Assembly (NCBI GenBank): GCA_951213105.1
Contig: OX578138.1
Span: 96,749,114-96,813,113, forward strand
Origin: Amaurobius ferox
Taxonomy: Eukaryota; Arthropoda; Arachnida; Araneae; Amaurobiidae
Length of the DNA stretch: 64,000 nucleotides
Reading direction: 5' to 3'
Made by a program: the position numbers and the translations under genes. Each line of letters starts with the position of its first letter. Position 1 is the first letter of the stretch. The notes under the pieces were generated by a model that was not told where the DNA came from, searched no databases, and worked only from the letters and a program-made list of their open reading frames with translations. Of this stretch, positions 22,811-34,060 are shown one piece after another.

Positions 22811-23664
22811 ACATCAACCATGCATAAAGCATCAATTATGAAACACTTTTCAACTGAAATGCAATGTTATTTATACATCTCTGAAATGTGATCAGGGCTC
22901 GTATATTTTAAATTAGATGAATATTTCATTCATAGCACTTTTATTCCAAACTCCAGAGCTAAATAATTTTGTGTGAAAAAAATTCAGCAATTTTTATACA
23001 ACTCATCTTACAATCACTTGTTTATATTCTGCGTCCATTGAAATTAGACTTCGTTGCAGAAATTATCAAAGTTTCGTGACAATTTAAAATAAAAAATGTT
23101 GTAATTGCGTAGGCACGAAATTTAGATACACAGATAATACTAAGAAATAAGGCCGTTTTATGACAGATACAACACTAAATATAAATTTAAAAAATCCTTA
23201 AATATAACGACGTTTACATACGGATGCCATGTTGCATTTTGCAATGAGTCACGTGATCTCTTCATATATCATTTGTGTATTCATTTTATCAATTTTTATT
23301 TAAAAACTACCTAACATATTTTACTGAAATATTTTTTATTCATTTTACGTGATAATTAGAATATTTTCTAAAATTTCCGAAGCAAGTTGTGAATTTTTTA
23401 ACTTTGCTTAAAAAATGTTTGAAGAATTAAATCTCATACGGTGCAATGTATTTCATTTTTTTAACCCGGGTTAAATCAGGAAATAATTGGTTGATTTCAT
23501 TCATTTTCATTTTCTCATATGTCCCATAAACCGTTTCAACAACTAACTAAAATTTATTTTTCATAAAGTCATTTTTACGACAGTTATCGTGCGAACGAAC
23601 AGATAGACAGACTGAATGAACAAAGCCATAAACACTTTTCAAATATGTTGAAAAGTGTTAAAAA
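22811..23664 (+). repeat. Family A repeat, copy A7
   Basis: Full-length: ACATCAACCATGCATAAAGC start, GAAACACTTTTCAACTGAAA half-hairpin, GATAGACAGAC tract, end AACACTTTTCAAATATGTTG/AAAAGTGTTAAAAA. Confidence 0.87.
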
Positions 23665-23957
23665 TCAATTTTACCAAACAGTAGCAATCGATTATCAGAG
23701 CACAAATGTATAGTACATAACATTATGCCTTGTTTCCACTGTTGATCACAATGTTCTCGTGAATTGATGTCAGATACGCCATACATCTGACTATTACTAA
23801 ATAACTACTGTTATTTAAAGAAATGTAGCACACGTTTTTTTTTCTTTTCAGTAAAGTCATCCCTGTGCTGCTAAGCATTAACATGAGCAAAACCTGTCTA
23901 TTGATGATATGTAGTATTTAAAGATAATATCATTATCGGCGACACGTCAAAGTTCAA

Positions 23958-24191
23958 ATCACTGAATTAACTAATTAAATGGCAAATCTTAAAAACCAGA
24001 TTTAAAGGAACTCCAAATTTTGAACACTTTCATGCTCTTCCTCAGTGGCGATAGAATCAGAACAGATGCCAACATGTTCGAAAGAGCTCTGGCTTAAAAT
24101 TATTTGTTGTACGTCTGTAAGATGCTTTTTAATAAAGTGACCTTTAAATCTGGTTTTTAAGATTTATCATTTAATTAGTTGATTCAGTGAT
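23958..24191. mobile_element. Small inverted-repeat element (MITE)
   Basis: About 55-bp inverted arms: ATCACTGAATTAACTAATTA with AAATCTTAAAAACCAG at left is matched by the reverse complement of the right arm (TTTAAATCTGGTTTTTAAGA...TTGATTCAGTGAT). The spacer of about 130 bp has no coding frame. No clear target duplication, so the superfamily is unknown. Confidence 0.7.
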
Positions 24192-24499
24192 CTAAAGATA
24201 ATGTTCCGAAGTGGAACGAAAAATTTGATTGATTTAAGAAAAAGTTTCTGCAGCAAAATGCAAACAAAGAAATGGAACTTATTTAGTTTTGTAAATAAGT
24301 TAAAACATGAAATATTTATAAGTTATAACAAGAAGAAATCAGAATAGTTTTTAAAGAAATTGCTCTATTGGACACATCTGGACTTTTCATTTATAAATGT
24401 TTACAATTTTTGATCAAATTCCATATATAAAATATTTCTACAGTGTGTATACAAATACTGCATACTAGCTTGCATAGGCTTCAAAGGCAATAACAGCCT
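24192..24499. other. Unassigned AT-rich stretch
   Basis: No gene or repeat recognised between the small MITE and the foldback element. Confidence 0.4.
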
Positions 24500-25022
24500 T
24501 CTGGAACCTTTGATACAGTTATAGTATAATCCCTTTTTCATTCTTTGTGATTTTAGGTGAGATCTGGCAATACCTCGTATGATTTGAAGGACATTCCATT
24601 CGGGCAACCCTTTCCGTGTCTTTTGTCGCCCTTCTTCGCCCTTTTCTCTCCAAGGTAAAAATTACCATTTTGACAACAAGGTAAAAATCAGAAAATTTTC
24701 TGATTTTCATGTTATGCTCTATGAGCCACAGAGCAACTGCTGCACAAACACCTACTTACGGCCTCCGACAGCCAGCGAGGCCGGATTCTGTAACGTTTTT
24801 AGCGGTTTTAGACCCATATTTAAATTGCTAAAAATCAACTGTTGCACAAACGGGCGACTTTTACATTGGCGACAAAAGGGCGCAAAAAGATGACAAAAGA
24901 CGCGGAAAGAGTTGTCTGAATGGGATGTTCTACAAATCATAGCAGGGATTGCCAGAATCGCACATAAAATCGCCAAGAATGAAAAAGGGATTATACTATA
25001 TCTGTTCCGGAACCTTTTATTA
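24500..25022. repeat. Foldback element related to the 16.1-kb repeat
   Basis: Left arm 24505-24660 is the imperfect reverse complement of right arm 24858-25020, sharing AAAGGGATTATACTATA, GATTTGTAGAACAT/ATTTGAAGGACATT and TCTTTCCGCGTCTTTTGTC. The right arm continues to 25135 with the text of the 16126-16420 repeat. A 99-codon minus-strand open frame (24752-25051) crosses the arm and spacer and is not credible as a gene. Confidence 0.75.
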
Positions 25023-25277
25023 CAAATTGTTGCCAGCAAACATATCTTCAAAGAACAACGATTGTGAATATATAATTTTAGAAATAAAATTTTGTCTGCT
25101 CCGGTAAGTTACTCTACTTTATAACTTCATTTGTTTCTTCTAGCACTAGAAACTTTTTTTTCAGAGGTTTCAGCATATAGGTGAAACAGAGACGTAAAAC
25201 AGAACAAATGATGAGAATGCTTTTAATTTAAAATTGTTTGGTTTACAAAAAAAAAAATCTTTAAACTTCCACAAATT

Positions 25278-25958
25278 TTTAATTTATATTTAGTGTTGCA
25301 TCCGTCCTAAAACCGCTTTATGTTTGCTTCATTTCTGTGCATCTATATACTGAAATAACGCATTTACAATATATTTAAGATGAGCTTAAATGATCATCAA
25401 ATTTTGATTATTTCTAGAACGAAGGTTAATTTTAACGTGTGCAGAATGTAAATACATCAAGCTGAAAGATGAGTTGCATAAGACTTGCTGAATTTTTTAA
25501 CGCAAAATTTCTTAGCTCTGGAGTCTGCAATGAAGCTGATATCAAAGACATATTCATTGTTTTTACATAGAGAAGCATACGATTTTATAGCAGACTTTTT
25601 GGATGAAGTTTCAGGCATAGAGTTAATGTACTTTTACCTCCATGGTTTTATGTTTTAAAGTAAAATAGATTACTGTAGTATTGTGATGAATGAAAGAAAT
25701 AAAATAAAAGTTTATGGATGAAATATTTACTGCTTTTACATAGAGAGCCAGGCGAGTTATATTTCAATGAAGTCATTTGAATAAAATTCATTTTTTTCGA
25801 TGAAGTTTTAAGTTTTCAAATATAATAAATTATTGTAGTATTGTGATAATTAAAAAAAAAATTACAGTTGAATGTATCATATTTTAGAGATGTTTAAATA
25901 ACATCCTATTGCAATTGGAAAATGTTTCATAATCAATGCTTTATGCATGATTGGTCTT
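25278..25958 (-). repeat. Family A repeat, copy A8 (lacks the 3' part)
   Basis: Starts inside the family at TTAGTGTTGCATCCGTCCTA and closes on the 5' signature CAATGCTTTATGCATGATTG. The terminal hairpin and GACA tract are absent. Confidence 0.8.
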
Positions 25959-26312
25959 TCTTGTTCCATTTTCCATTTTGTTTTGCTTTGCAAACAGTCC
26001 ATTATCTGCGAGGCTTCATTTTTAAGGAATTTGGTCCTATGCGTTTGCGTATGCGTTTACGTATGATCCTATGCGTATGCGACAAGCAGCCAATCTTGAT
26101 TCAGACTAGGACCAGGTCTACTAGGATTACATTTTTAATCTTTATGAATACTTTTAGATACTTTGTTCAATCATCTGAAGGTGAATTAGACGTCCTGGGT
26201 TATATAAATAAATAAATAAATAAATAATCTGAAGATGAAACTCGAAAACCTTTATTCATGAGATTGAAATTTGTTTTTTATATATTCATTTATTATTTTC
26301 TCTACATACATT
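25959..26312. other. Unassigned stretch ending in (AAAT)n
   Basis: Contains GCGTATGCG/GCGTTTACG short repeats at 26038-26080 and an (AAAT)n tract at 26203-26227 after CGTCCTGGGTTATAT. This could be the 3' tail of a retroposon, but no body was recognised. Confidence 0.35.
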
Positions 26313-26468
26313 TTATGATATATAAGAAAAGTTCTTGATGGATTTAAAAATTCGAATTTGAGTTTTGTATGAAACAGCAAGTTTCAAGCATCCTTGAACC
26401 CGTATCAACGTTTGTGAGATGATTTCTGTATATGGCTGTATATATGTTAGTGTGTGTGTGTGTGTGTT
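26313..26468 (-). repeat. Family P repeat, diverged 3' fragment P6
   Basis: Only the terminal palindrome region, the tail motif (AAAATTCGAATTTGAGTTTT, GTTTCAAGCATCCTTGAAC) and the start of a (TG)n tract remain. Confidence 0.7.
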
Positions 26469-26669
26469 GAAACACCCTGTATGCTGATACAATAAAATAC
26501 TATTTTAGATTTAAATTGTACATGAAAAGGCTTTAATATATGATTAACAATGCAATTTTCAGTAAGCAATATTTCATACTCTCATGTTTTCTCTTTACAT
26601 TATATAAACATAGTGTTCTAAGTAGAATGCGACAATACTATGAGCATTACGAGCCCGAATCAACTCTGT

Positions 26670-27124
26670 TACGTTGATAAAAACATTTCTGACTTTAGAC
26701 AGGTTTTATCCATATTATTATTATAAAAATATGCACACATTTTAAAAATTTGGTCCCAGATACGTTGATAAAAACATTTCTACTTTAGACAGGTTTTATC
26801 CATATTATTATTATAAAAATATGCACACATTTTAAAAATTTGGTCCCAGATACGTTGATAAAAACATTTCTGACTTTAGACAGGTTTTATCCATATTATT
26901 GTTATAAAAATATGCACACATTTTAAAAATTTGGTCCCAGATACGTTGATAAAAACATTTCTGACTTTAGACAGGTTTTATCCATATTATTATTATAAAA
27001 ATATGCACACATTTTAAAAATTTGGTCCCAGATACGTTGATAAAAACATTTCTGACTTTAGACAGGTTTTATCCATATTATTATTAAAAACATATGCACA
27101 CAATTTAAAAATTTGGTCCCAGAT
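26670..27124 (+). repeat. 91-bp tandem array, five units
   Basis: Units start TACGTTGATAAAAACATTTC at 26670, 26761, 26851, 26942 and 27033 (spacing 90-91 bp) and differ by only a few bases, so the array expanded recently. There is no variable spacer between units, which rules out a CRISPR-like array. No coding frame. Confidence 0.95.
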
Positions 27125-27359
27125 ACCGTCTAGGTAATATAACTGACAATTCAACATTAAATATATATTTATGAAATGCATATTTATGTTTGAAGGCAAG
27201 CATATCCTCAATTTCTGATTTGATACTAAAAAATTCTGAGTTCAGCTTTACAGAAATTATCAAAATGAATTTTCAAACTTAATAGCACAGACGGATTTTT
27301 CTTTTATTTTATATGTGTGCAAGTTAACTAGTTTAGTGTTTTGGGTCTCTTTACAATTG

Positions 27360-27700
27360 CATTCAAATTTATAAATTAGTTTTCCATTCAACCATTTTTT
27401 ACAAAACTTCCAGTTATACATTACAGTTGTTCTACAGTCATTTTTCACAGAAAGTAAGACGTAGAATGTCCTTTACCTTCAGTCGACAGGGAATTGAATT
27501 CTTAAGAATGTATTATGTTCGTATTTATCATCTCAAATTCTGAAATTTAGAACAAAGTCAGCGACTATCAATGACTCTCCTTTTGTGGCCGAATAAAGAG
27601 TGGAAATCCATTGAACTATTCAACCTCATTTTTCAAATATTTCAGTTTTTATGCAGGAAAATGAAAGAAATCCACTATAACCGTAAATTTTCGCGTATGT
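27360..27700 (+). repeat. Decayed unit R, copy 1
   Basis: Shares AATGTCCTTTACCTTCAG, CTTAAGAATGTATTATG and GAGTGGAAATCCATTGAACT with 31255-31605. It is one of several diverged copies of a non-coding unit spread over 27.4-31.6 kb. Confidence 0.65.
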
Positions 27701-27714
27701 ATAATCCCAACATG

Positions 27715-28160
27715 TAAATTTGGAAATGTTCTTATTTGTCTAGAATTTGCCTATTTCATACTTGGGAATTTTTGTTTCACTTGACCAGTTGTTTTAAAAT
27801 TTGGTATTGTTGTTTATTCGGGGCCTTCTTACATAAATTGATCTTCCTAAGCGAATTAAGCTTGCATTGACCAGGTTACCATGGAAACCACAGGGTTGCA
27901 ACCATACTGTTGGAACCGTGGGATATAGTTACCACAGGCACACAATCACTTTTCATGCAGTCTTATTTTCTCAACTGTCATCTCAGATTCTAACATTTAC
28001 AGCTAATGCCATCGAATGTCAAAGGATATATTTTTGAAGTCGATAAAAAGAGTAGAAAACTTTTGATCTCTCTCTTCAACCATCCGCTCTCTTCAACCTC
28101 CTCTTTCGAAGATTTTAGTTTTTAAGTATGGAAGAGGAATTATTTCACTAGACTTTTCTC
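27715..28160 (+). repeat. Decayed unit R, copy 2
   Basis: Contains TTTGCCTATTTCATACTT, TTGACCAGTTGTTTTAAAAT, AAGCTTGCATTGACCAGG, TTTTCTCAACTGTCATC and AACCTCCTCTTTCGAAGATT, in the same order as in copies 3 and 4. No open frame of note. Confidence 0.65.
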
Positions 28161-28204
28161 GTCTTATTTATTATTATGTCTCTTTTACTTCGTCTGTAAA
28201 ATCT

Positions 28205-29034
28205 TTATAAAATAGAAAAGCTATTGTGGGCAGCATATGACTTTACAGACTCAAATGCATTTTCTCTTTATCTCTTTAATAGTTCATTAAATTGAGTTTA
28301 TTTTCCCAAAATGATGGGCATAATTATATGAAATCTCGCTGAATTTTTAATTGTAATACAATTTTCGTTTCGTTGGATAACAGAACATATTTTCATAGGC
28401 GGCCTATTAAAAATGAAAAAAATATATATCGAAATAGAATGTCTAGTCCTAGAGTAACTATGTCGGTTTTATTCTTTATATCATAAAAAATTATGTATGA
28501 AACAAGCATGTAATTCATACATTTGAGCATAAGTAGTCTTTTATTTTAGATTTTGGCTATTCTTGAGAGCCATTTTGCAAAAAATGGCAGATTATTTTTT
28601 ACCGAATCGTACCAAAATTTATTCACAGCCAGAGTAACTCACAAATGACGTATCTACAAAATTTTGTGACATTTGGCCAATTATATTTTTTTAGCTAGAG
28701 TAGATACATGCGGTTTTTGCGCACCATTTCGCAAAATAAGGCAGGTTCTTTTATCTCAAATAGTACCAAAATCTAATCAGGACCAGGACACCACAAGTGA
28801 CTTCCTTATAAACTTTGTGAAATTTGGCCAATTAGTATTTGAATTAGAGTAGATACATACATTTCACAGACACACAGACATATACACATATACAGATACA
28901 CAGATGTCCCAATAGAAAACATTTTTTTTTATTCTAAAGGTCCTAAAACATGTAGATCTGTCGAATACTCGAGTTGAGATTTTCGACACGATTTCAATAT
29001 TTTTCCAATACATTACCATGTATGGTAAGTAAAG
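28205..29034 (+). repeat. Family P subfamily 2, diverged copy P7
   Basis: Starts ATTGTGGGCAGCATATGACT and carries two internal direct repeats of a GCCATTTTGCAAAAAATGGC / CACCATTTCGCAAAATAAGG-type block followed by a TCGTACCAAAAT motif. It ends with TGTCGAATACTCGAGTTGAG and a decayed ACATTACCATGTATGG palindrome. Its closest relative is P8. Confidence 0.75.
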
Positions 29035-29530
29035 TAAAATGTGCTTGTTTGCACAGAATTTGTCTATTTTTCTTCACAAGTTTTACTCTACTTGGCCAGT
29101 TGTTTTCAAATTTGTTATGGTTGTTTATTCTTTATTCCCGAAGGCGGCTACGGATACCTTCTTACGCAGTTTCATCTTCATATGCACATTAAGCTTAAGG
29201 TTACGATAATAAACCCTAACCTGATGGTTACGATAACTTAACTTGGTGGTTACGATTAACCTGATGGTTAAGATAGAATAAAGTTAACCTGATGGTTACG
29301 ATAGGACCATAATCACTCTGGTATGGTTTTAATTTTTCACCTGTCATCTAAAATTCTAACATCTAGAGAACATGCCATAGAATATCATTGAATCTTCTTT
29401 TGAAGCCAAGAAAAAGGGAAAGAGAGAGAGTGGAAATCTTTCGAACTCTTCAACATCTGAGTTCAAAAATTTTGTTTTCTAAGTATGAAAGAAAAGTTAT
29501 TCCACATCACATTTCTGTTACCATAAATGT
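29035..29530 (+). repeat. Decayed unit R, copy 3
   Basis: Repeats the copy 2 order: TTGGCCAGTTGTTTTCAAAT, ACATTAAGCTTAAGG, TTCACCTGTCATCTAAAATT, GTGGAAATCTTTCGAACTC. Confidence 0.65.
29196..29305 (+). repeat. AACCTGATGGTTACGATA minisatellite
   Basis: Four to five irregular units of (T)AACCTGATGGTTACGATA(A) inside unit R copy 3. Confidence 0.85.
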
Positions 29531-29559
29531 TTATGTCTATATAAACTTTATATAAAATT

Positions 29560-30125
29560 AAAAGTGTGCTTGTTTGTTTAGGATTTGTTTGGGATTATTT
29601 TCGCAGTTTTTGTTCCACTTGGCAATTGGTTACAGTTTTCATATGGTTGTTTATCTAAGAAGATTGCGAAGGAAGATTGCACTATAAAAGTATCGAGTAC
29701 CTTCTTACTCAATGGATTCAAGGATTTCCAATTTAAGAAGTTCCCAGGTCAGCGTCAACTGCCTCTATACACCAATCTAAGAGGCAGTTGGGAAATAACA
29801 ATAAAAGATAAGATACAGAAGATAAAAAATAAAAAATAAAAACTTGCGATGTTCTTGCATCCAGATTGTGACGAATCACACTCCAAATCGAACGAGTCGC
29901 AGAATTTGAAATAGCAGGCAAAGTTCCTCGAGAAATCTAGGAAGGAAATTAAGTGGGCGGGGTCTAAATGTGCTCCGAGGAGCACTGGCGTTGAATCGGT
30001 GAAAAGCTGCGGTATAAAAACGTCGGGATTCTAAACTCATCTGAGCCACCTTACTCAGTTCCATCTTCATTCGCACATTAAGCTTGGATTGACCAGAATA
30101 TTACCGTAGAAACACAATCCCTTTC
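29560..30125 (+). repeat. Decayed unit R, copy 4
   Basis: Contains GTGCTTGTTTGTTTAGGATT, TTCCACTTGGCAATTGGTTA, CACATTAAGCTTGGATTGAC and AAACACAATCCCTTTCACAT. A GC-richer insert at 29860-30040 weakly resembles 53660-53740. Confidence 0.6.
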
Positions 30126-30256
30126 ACATATGAATTGAGAATACATTTCATCGAAATATAAAAAAGTAACAGTAAAATTAAGAATTTACGAAATTATGCT
30201 AATTTTTCAAGTTTAAATTTTAGGAATAAGTTTAGGTAAGCAAATATGTTTTATAA

Positions 30257-30463
30257 GCCGACGCGGTGATCGAACGGTGAAGGTGAGCGTTTCCAAGCGA
30301 TCGTTCGACCGCCGCGTTGTGGGTTCGAGTCCCAAATAAGGCATGGGTATTGTGTTGTTGGGCGCAGTGTGTTCCAGGACGGCTAAATGGTTCACGTTCC
30401 TGGCCAATATATATAGGCAAATGATGAAAGTCAAGTGCCTGGCTATTTGCTAAAAAAAAAAGT
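30257..30463 (+). mobile_element. tRNA-derived SINE with poly-A tail
   Basis: Flanked by a 13-bp target duplication ATATGTTTTATAA (30244-30256 and 30464-30476). The head carries an A-box-like CGGTGAAGGTGAGCG and a B box GGGTTCGAGTCCC, then AAATAAGGCATGGG shared with the SINE at 16497. The body ends GCCTGGCTATTTGC and an A10 tail. Full length and recent, since the duplication is perfect. It is not a tRNA gene because the head does not fold as a cloverleaf with a clear anticodon arm. Confidence 0.9.
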
Positions 30464-30743
30464 ATATGTTTTATAATACAACATGTAGTTGAATAGCTGC
30501 ATCACAACATGTAGTTGAATAGCAAATGCAAATAAAATTTGTGAAAGACAATGAAAGATCAGTCTTAACAAATTAACGTAATTTATAACAATGAGAACGT
30601 AAAACAGCGACATCAACCAGTTTCTAAAGCAAGAAGATCTTCTTGCATCAAAATAAGAAAAAGAGAAATTACATAACCAAATGCTTTACTATCTCAAAAC
30701 AGGCAGTCATTAGTAAAGCATGATGAAATCAATAGTTAATCTA

Positions 30744-31108
30744 CAAGGTATTTCACTCGCTCTCAAGCCCTGATTTTCGATTATAAGTTTCATACTAATG
30801 GACGCAAAGCAATTAAATTTAACATGAACATACCTTGGTATATGAGAATCGTGGTTCGAAGAGCACTAGTTGAGGCACTGCTTTCTAGCCTGAAAGGGAA
30901 AAACAGGTTTTTGACATTTTCACAAATGCCCTTATGTAAACGGTCGCAGCAGATGGGGATTTCCACAAGTACATGTCAATAAGCGGCAAAAAGTCAAAGC
31001 TTCTTCTTTTATACCAATGTATGCCAGCATCAAATTTCACTGAATGGCGCCCATTAGTTTGAAAGTTATAAGAGAAAATTAAGAGCCAAGAGCGAGTGAA
31101 ATACCCTG
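30744..31108. mobile_element. MITE of mariner type
   Basis: Inverted ends CAAGGTATTTCACTCGCTCT and CAGGGTATTTCACTCGCTCT (right end reverse-complemented), with similarity over about 60 bp (TTATAAGTTTCATACTAATG against TTATAACTTTCAAACTAATG). TA dinucleotides flank it (30742-30743 and 31109-31110). 365 bp with no transposase. Confidence 0.85.
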
Positions 31109-31254
31109 TATTTAATCAATTGATCAAAAGACATAACACGGAAATTCACTGGATTTCTTGAAATGTTGCTTCCGGGATAGCGTCTAACATAGATCCTGGG
31201 TGACTGTACACCCAATTTTAAGAATATAATCCTTTTATTACCCCTAATACAATA

Positions 31255-31605
31255 AAACTTGAAATTATAAATTGATTTTCTATTCGACCATTCTTAGCAA
31301 AACTTCGAGATATACTTAATATTTCTGCAACCATCATTTTTCACAGAAAATAATTTGGTCTAAAATGTCCTTTACCATCAGTTGGAAGGGGAATCTTATC
31401 CTTAAGAATGTCTTATTTTCTCATCTGTCATCCCAAATTCTAACACTTAAAAGCAATGTCATCGAATATCAATGCATCTTCTTTTGAGGCCGGAAGAAAA
31501 GAGTGGAAGTCTTTCGAACTCCTCAACCTTCTCTTTCGAACATTTCAGTTTTTAAGTATGAAAAAGAAATTATTGCAGTGACATTTCTGGTACAGTAAAT
31601 TTCTG
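31255..31605 (+). repeat. Decayed unit R, copy 5
   Basis: Matches copy 1 through CATCATTTTTCACAGAAAA and ATGTCCTTTACCATCAG, and copies 2-3 through TTTTCTCATCTGTCATC and GTGGAAGTCTTTCGAACTCC. Confidence 0.65.
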
Positions 31606-32034
31606 AATCTCAATATATTAAATGATGGCGCGATTGTATGTTTCGTATTATATTTGTCATCTTAATATTCCTTTAATAAATCAGAGACTACACAATTGTC
31701 TAACGTGTTTAACATCTGTTGTTTTTCCAGATCCTTCAGAAGCTCTCCCCCCCTCTTCTCTATCGTGGACTCTCTATTAAACCTTTACGCATTTATGGTA
31801 TCGATTACTTTACGAAACCTAACGGAGCCAGATTTTTGATTTATCCCTCGGAAGGAAGAAGAGGGATAGCATAAATACTTTTCAGACCCTCTAGAAGCCC
31901 CATGGTGACCTAGCGAGCTGATTATTTTCACATTTATAGTGCTGACCATCGGGGCGAGTTTAATATAGCATACGTTTTTATTAACATCCCCAGGTGTGGA
32001 GAAAATGTTGTTTTCTCAAAGTTTTTTTTTTCCA
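31606..32034. other. Unassigned stretch with short internal repeats
   Basis: A CTGACCATCGGGGCGAGTTT / AATATAGCA phrase (31939-31970) recurs at 32489-32515, and a CTAGAAGCCCC / CCCAAAGCCCC phrase recurs near 32774. These look like remnants of one decayed repeat. A pyrimidine tract and AG at 31722-31731 look like a splice acceptor, but no open exon follows. Confidence 0.35.
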
Positions 32035-32297
32035 TAAACCAGAAGGATCTGTATTAGGTCGACCCGAGTTCGATTCCCGGAACTGGTCAAACTGTTTCCG
32101 TGTTCACGCGGAGTACAGGCAAGTTAAATATGACTGTCCGTAAATCCCAAATGTCCGCAAGGTTGGTAATAGGTGAAGGATGGTATGGTCCCTACTGGGT
32201 TCTGATCTTAATTAGGTGGTATTTTCCTGCCGTTAAAACAAATACCTTACACCTTCGGATAGATAGAAACAGTCTGGGTCAAAGAAGAAGCCAAAGG
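32035..32297 (+). mobile_element. tRNA-derived SINE, diverged copy of the 38355 family
   Basis: B box GAGTTCGATTCCC at 32066-32078, then ACTGTTTCCGTGTTCACGCG, GGAGTACAGGCAAGTTAAAT and CAGTCTGGGTCAAAGAAGAA at the 3' end with an (AAG) tail. The 5' half of the head is eroded. It shares the body with the 12909, 18139, 35663 and 38355 copies but is the most diverged. Confidence 0.8.
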
Positions 32298-32324
32298 GCT
32301 GTGGTGATGTAGATTTAATGTTTG

Positions 32325-32430
32325 ATTACATATTTGGCGATTGTGCGTCGCCGGGCCCCGAACCAGGCACCCTTTGGTTACAAGATCGACATTATAATCA
32401 CTGAGCAAAAGCTAGCTCCTCCTCTGTTCT
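32325..32430 (-). pseudogene. tRNA-like sequence, probably another SINE head
   Basis: On the minus strand: AGCTAGCTTTTGCTCAGTGA, then GGTTCGGGGCCCGGCGACGC with a B-box-like GGTTCGGGGCC. The length between the boxes suits a tRNA head, but arms are not well paired, so it is taken as a retroposon relic. Confidence 0.45.
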
Positions 32431-32619
32431 TATAATTCGGGAACAATCTCCAAGCATCTTTGGTAGATGTCTTTGCTGCCGCACATATTATTGACCATCG
32501 GACGGAACGTAATATAGCAAGATATATGATTCCTTCCGGGAAGTGGCGATTATGTATTTTTAAAATGTCTTTCCAAGCCCCGAAGCAAAAGGTTCAAGTT
32601 TTGCACACTCATACATAAT

Positions 32620-32677
32620 CCGACCGTCCAAACAGTTACCTTACACCTTTCTGGTAGGTCGGACGGTCTGGGTTTCA
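32620..32677 (+). mobile_element. 5'-truncated SINE with target duplications
   Basis: Only the last 58 bp of the SINE body (CCGTCCAAACAGTTACCTTA through GGTCGGACGGTCTGGGTTTC), flanked by a perfect 15-bp duplication ACACTCATACATAAT (32605-32619 and 32678-32692). The truncation happened at insertion, as expected for LINE-driven retroposition. Confidence 0.9.
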
Positions 32678-32692
32678 ACACTCATACATAAT

Positions 32693-33024
32693 ATCGACCA
32701 CTGTACTGATATTTTTTAAATTCTCCTAGAGTAGACAAAATGGGGAGATCGACGTAAGTCTCTGGAAACCCTCCCAAAGCCCCAGCCGGAGACATAAAAG
32801 GCTTAAACTCGGTCATGGGTCATAACCTAACTGGAGCAATTTTCAGTTGCGATAACTATTTTTGATGTTAAGCACCATACACTGTGTGGCAAGACTTGCC
32901 ACAGTCCGGCCGCTCAAATCGCTGCACATACCTTAGGGTGAGTGGGGCGGTCTGGGTTTTCAACACGACGTATCATCATATTCATAGCTCCTTCATAAGT
33001 TTATTTTTTCAATTTGAATTTTGT
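32693..33024. other. Stretch with SINE 3'-end debris
   Basis: 32870-32965 contains TGATGTTAAGCACCATACAC (weakly 5S-like), CGGCCGCTCAAATCGCTGCA and GGGGCGGTCTGGGTTTTCAA, consistent with a very decayed SINE. Similar GGCGGTCTGGGT ends are found at 33498 and 36424. Confidence 0.4.
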
Positions 33025-33954
33025 AAATAGAAAGAAATATACATTCCAAAGTAATTTCAATATTTTGATGTAATGAAAAATTTGAAAAAAAAATATTTGT
33101 TTTAAATAGATTTTTCACATTAGAAATGACAATTTCATTTATAAAAGACAAAACATATTTTTTAATTTAAAAATTACCTATGTTGTGTACAAAATAATAG
33201 TACTTTCTCATTTATAAATTCCTCTAATTAGACGTATTGTTAGATCTCTTGAGATATCAAATAGTATATTTCCTTTTTAAAACAAACTTATTACTAGTTG
33301 CTATAAATCAATTTTACAAAAGTTCGAAAATCGTTGCAAATGCCATAATGTTTTAGCATGATGTACAGTTATTATGACAATAAAGAATTTCTAATAACAT
33401 TTCATCAGTTGCCCAAACTTATTCCTTATAATCGTACAAAGAGCATTTAATCGAAATAGGATTATAATTTCACATATTATAATCCTAGGTGATAGGGTAT
33501 GGCGGTCTGGGTCTTCAACATAAGAGTTAAAATTATTTTGGTAAAAATATTTTCCCTTTCCTAAAGGATTCCATGAATTTTAAATATCACTACAATGTTT
33601 GATTAATTAATGTTTAATTAATTGTTTAATTAATTTTCTGAACCCCATCAGCCACATCAGATAAATAAGAATACTGTCAACTTGAATCAATAATTTCAGT
33701 AAATTACTCATAGTTCTGAACATTTATAAAACACTTATGAACATAAATTATTGATGCTGCAATTACGAAACTAAAATTGCTTTTCATTAAAGTTCAAATG
33801 ATAAAAATTATTTTCAATTAAAGCATGCTTTTAAAAAGAAATATTTTAAATTGAAAATACCCGACGAACAATACATTCTAAAATCTGCTTAATTATTTTA
33901 CAAAGAACCTTAATAATATTTGCGTTAATCTTAGGAGTTAAAATATGTTTGAAA

Positions 33955-34060
33955 ATAAATTAAATGAATAAATTGAAATGCATAAATGATAAAATGAATA
34001 AATTGAAATGAATAAATTGAAAATAAAATGAAATAAAGTAAAGTAAAATAAAAAGGTTAA
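33955..34060 (+). repeat. AATGAATAAATTGA minisatellite
   Basis: Irregular array of AAATGAATAAATTGAAAT-type units. The matching array in duplication copy 2 (36853-36935) has a different unit count. Confidence 0.8.

Noticed and set aside
24752..25051. 99-codon minus-strand open frame
   Set aside because: It spans the arm and spacer of a foldback repeat with no recognised domain, and its relatives at 16126-16420 lack the frame.
26460..26482. MITE end (AAACACCCTGTA)
   Set aside because: No matching inverted partner in the neighbourhood.
26670..27124. CRISPR-like array
   Set aside because: The units are contiguous with no unique spacers, and the context is a eukaryotic genome.
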